NCBI GenBank assembly: GCA_015233515.1 | Contig: JADFXS010000057.1 | Coordinates: 1 to 6,384, forward strand | Length of the DNA stretch: 6,384 nt | Direction: 5' to 3' | Source of the DNA: Deltaproteobacteria bacterium | Lineage (GTDB): Bacteria; Desulfobacterota; Desulfarculia; Adiutricales; JAGVGV01 | Shown: piece after piece, positions 6,060 through 6,384 of the stretch | How positions within the stretch are numbered: the first letter of the stretch is position 1 | Layout: every line of letters starts with the position of its first letter | Position numbers and translations under genes: made by a program | The notes under the pieces: generated by a model | Databases searched by the model: none | What the model saw: the letters and a program-made list of their open reading frames with translations, nothing else | Told to the model about the DNA's origin: nothing

Positions 6060-6384
6060 TCATGGCATTTGCCTGTTCAAGTCTTTCAGACCCTCAAATA
6101 CCTTCTTGACTTCCGGATCCTCAACTATAACCCTTAGGCCCCCGGCGCTCCAATCCACGTTGGCTTCGTCCGCGGTCTCGAACAACATCTTGGCGATGGC
6201 GTTCTGAACAATATCCATGGTGTGTTCCCGTTCTTCCTCGGTCAGCGGCGTCAAAGCCAATTTATTATCCGGGAAAGCCTCGACCTTGAAAATAACGGAA
6301 AAAATCAATTTTTTTTCATTATAATCCCGATATAGCTTCATGGCGTACACGGGCTGATTGTCGAGGAGCAAGCTGAAATTACAT
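6060..6384 (-). CDS. uncharacterised small protein, 5' end beyond the window
   Basis: I do not recognise this protein. The frame stays open to the right edge, and the only in-frame starts inside are a TTG at 6371 and an ATG at 6341, neither with a ribosome-binding site, so the true start is probably outside. At least 107 residues are visible. It begins NFSLLLDNQPVYAMKLYRD, continues with beta-like stretches (KLIFSVIFKVEAF), an acidic helix (TEEEREHTMDIVQNAIAKM) and another strand-helix end (LRVIVEDPEVKKVFEGLKDL). This mixed alpha/beta soluble pattern has no signal peptide or membrane segment in the visible part. It converges on the TPR gene with 23 bases between stops. An A8 run on the coding strand (6316-6309) is a place where a sequencing indel could hide, though the frame reads sensibly on both sides. 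Confidence 0.7.
   Translation of the reverse strand, partial: CNFSLLLDNQPVYAMKLYRDYNEKKLIFSVIFKVEAFPDNKLALTPLTEEEREHTMDIVQNAIAKMLFETADEANVDWSAGGLRVIVEDPEVKKVFEGLKDLNRQMP

Noticed and set aside
6309..6316. T8 run (A8 on the coding strand) as a possible slippage or frameshift site
   Set aside because: The reading frame gives sensible protein on both sides, so no frameshift is needed to explain it.

Overview
The window looks like a stretch of chromosome from an anaerobic, iron-sulfur-rich bacterium with moderately high GC. My best guess is Desulfobacterota (sulfate reducer or syntroph). This is inferred from the kind of iron-sulfur flavoprotein, the GC-leaning codon use and the gene mix; no taxonomic marker gene is present. 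There are no RNA genes, insertion sequences, CRISPR arrays or prophage genes, and no gene-free stretch longer than about 160 bases.

Layout. (1) Positions 1-158 hold, at most, the last codons of an upstream gene and an AT-richer leader. (2) Positions 159-2565 are a two-gene + strand unit. The first gene is a 727-residue iron-sulfur flavoprotein of the GltD/NfnB type, with an N-terminal NuoF-like domain that has lost its cluster cysteines and a C-terminal tail of two ferredoxin motifs plus a CxxC/CxxC knuckle. The second is a 69-residue protein whose ribosome-binding site overlaps the flavoprotein stop codon. (3) Positions 2623-3126 (- strand) encode a Nudix hydrolase with an N-terminal zinc ribbon, convergent with the small gene and separated from it by a short GC-rich hairpin. 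(4) Positions 3205-6036 (+ strand) hold a GT39/PMT_2-type membrane glycosyltransferase starting with TTG, then a receiver-like/TPR protein whose phosphorylation residues are all replaced. (5) Positions 6060-6384 (- strand) hold an uncharacterised small protein that runs off the right edge.

How the genes may work together. The flavoprotein would move electrons between NAD(P)H, FAD and a chain of up to four [4Fe-4S] clusters to an unseen partner. The tightly coupled 69-residue protein may assist it. The Nudix gene and the glycosyltransferase diverge from a 78-base shared control region. The glycosyltransferase and the pseudo-receiver/TPR protein are 24 bases apart and probably co-transcribed, but no functional link is obvious. 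I see no clearly new multi-gene system. The most unusual items are the domain make-up of the flavoprotein with its small partner, and the phosphorylation-dead receiver/TPR protein.
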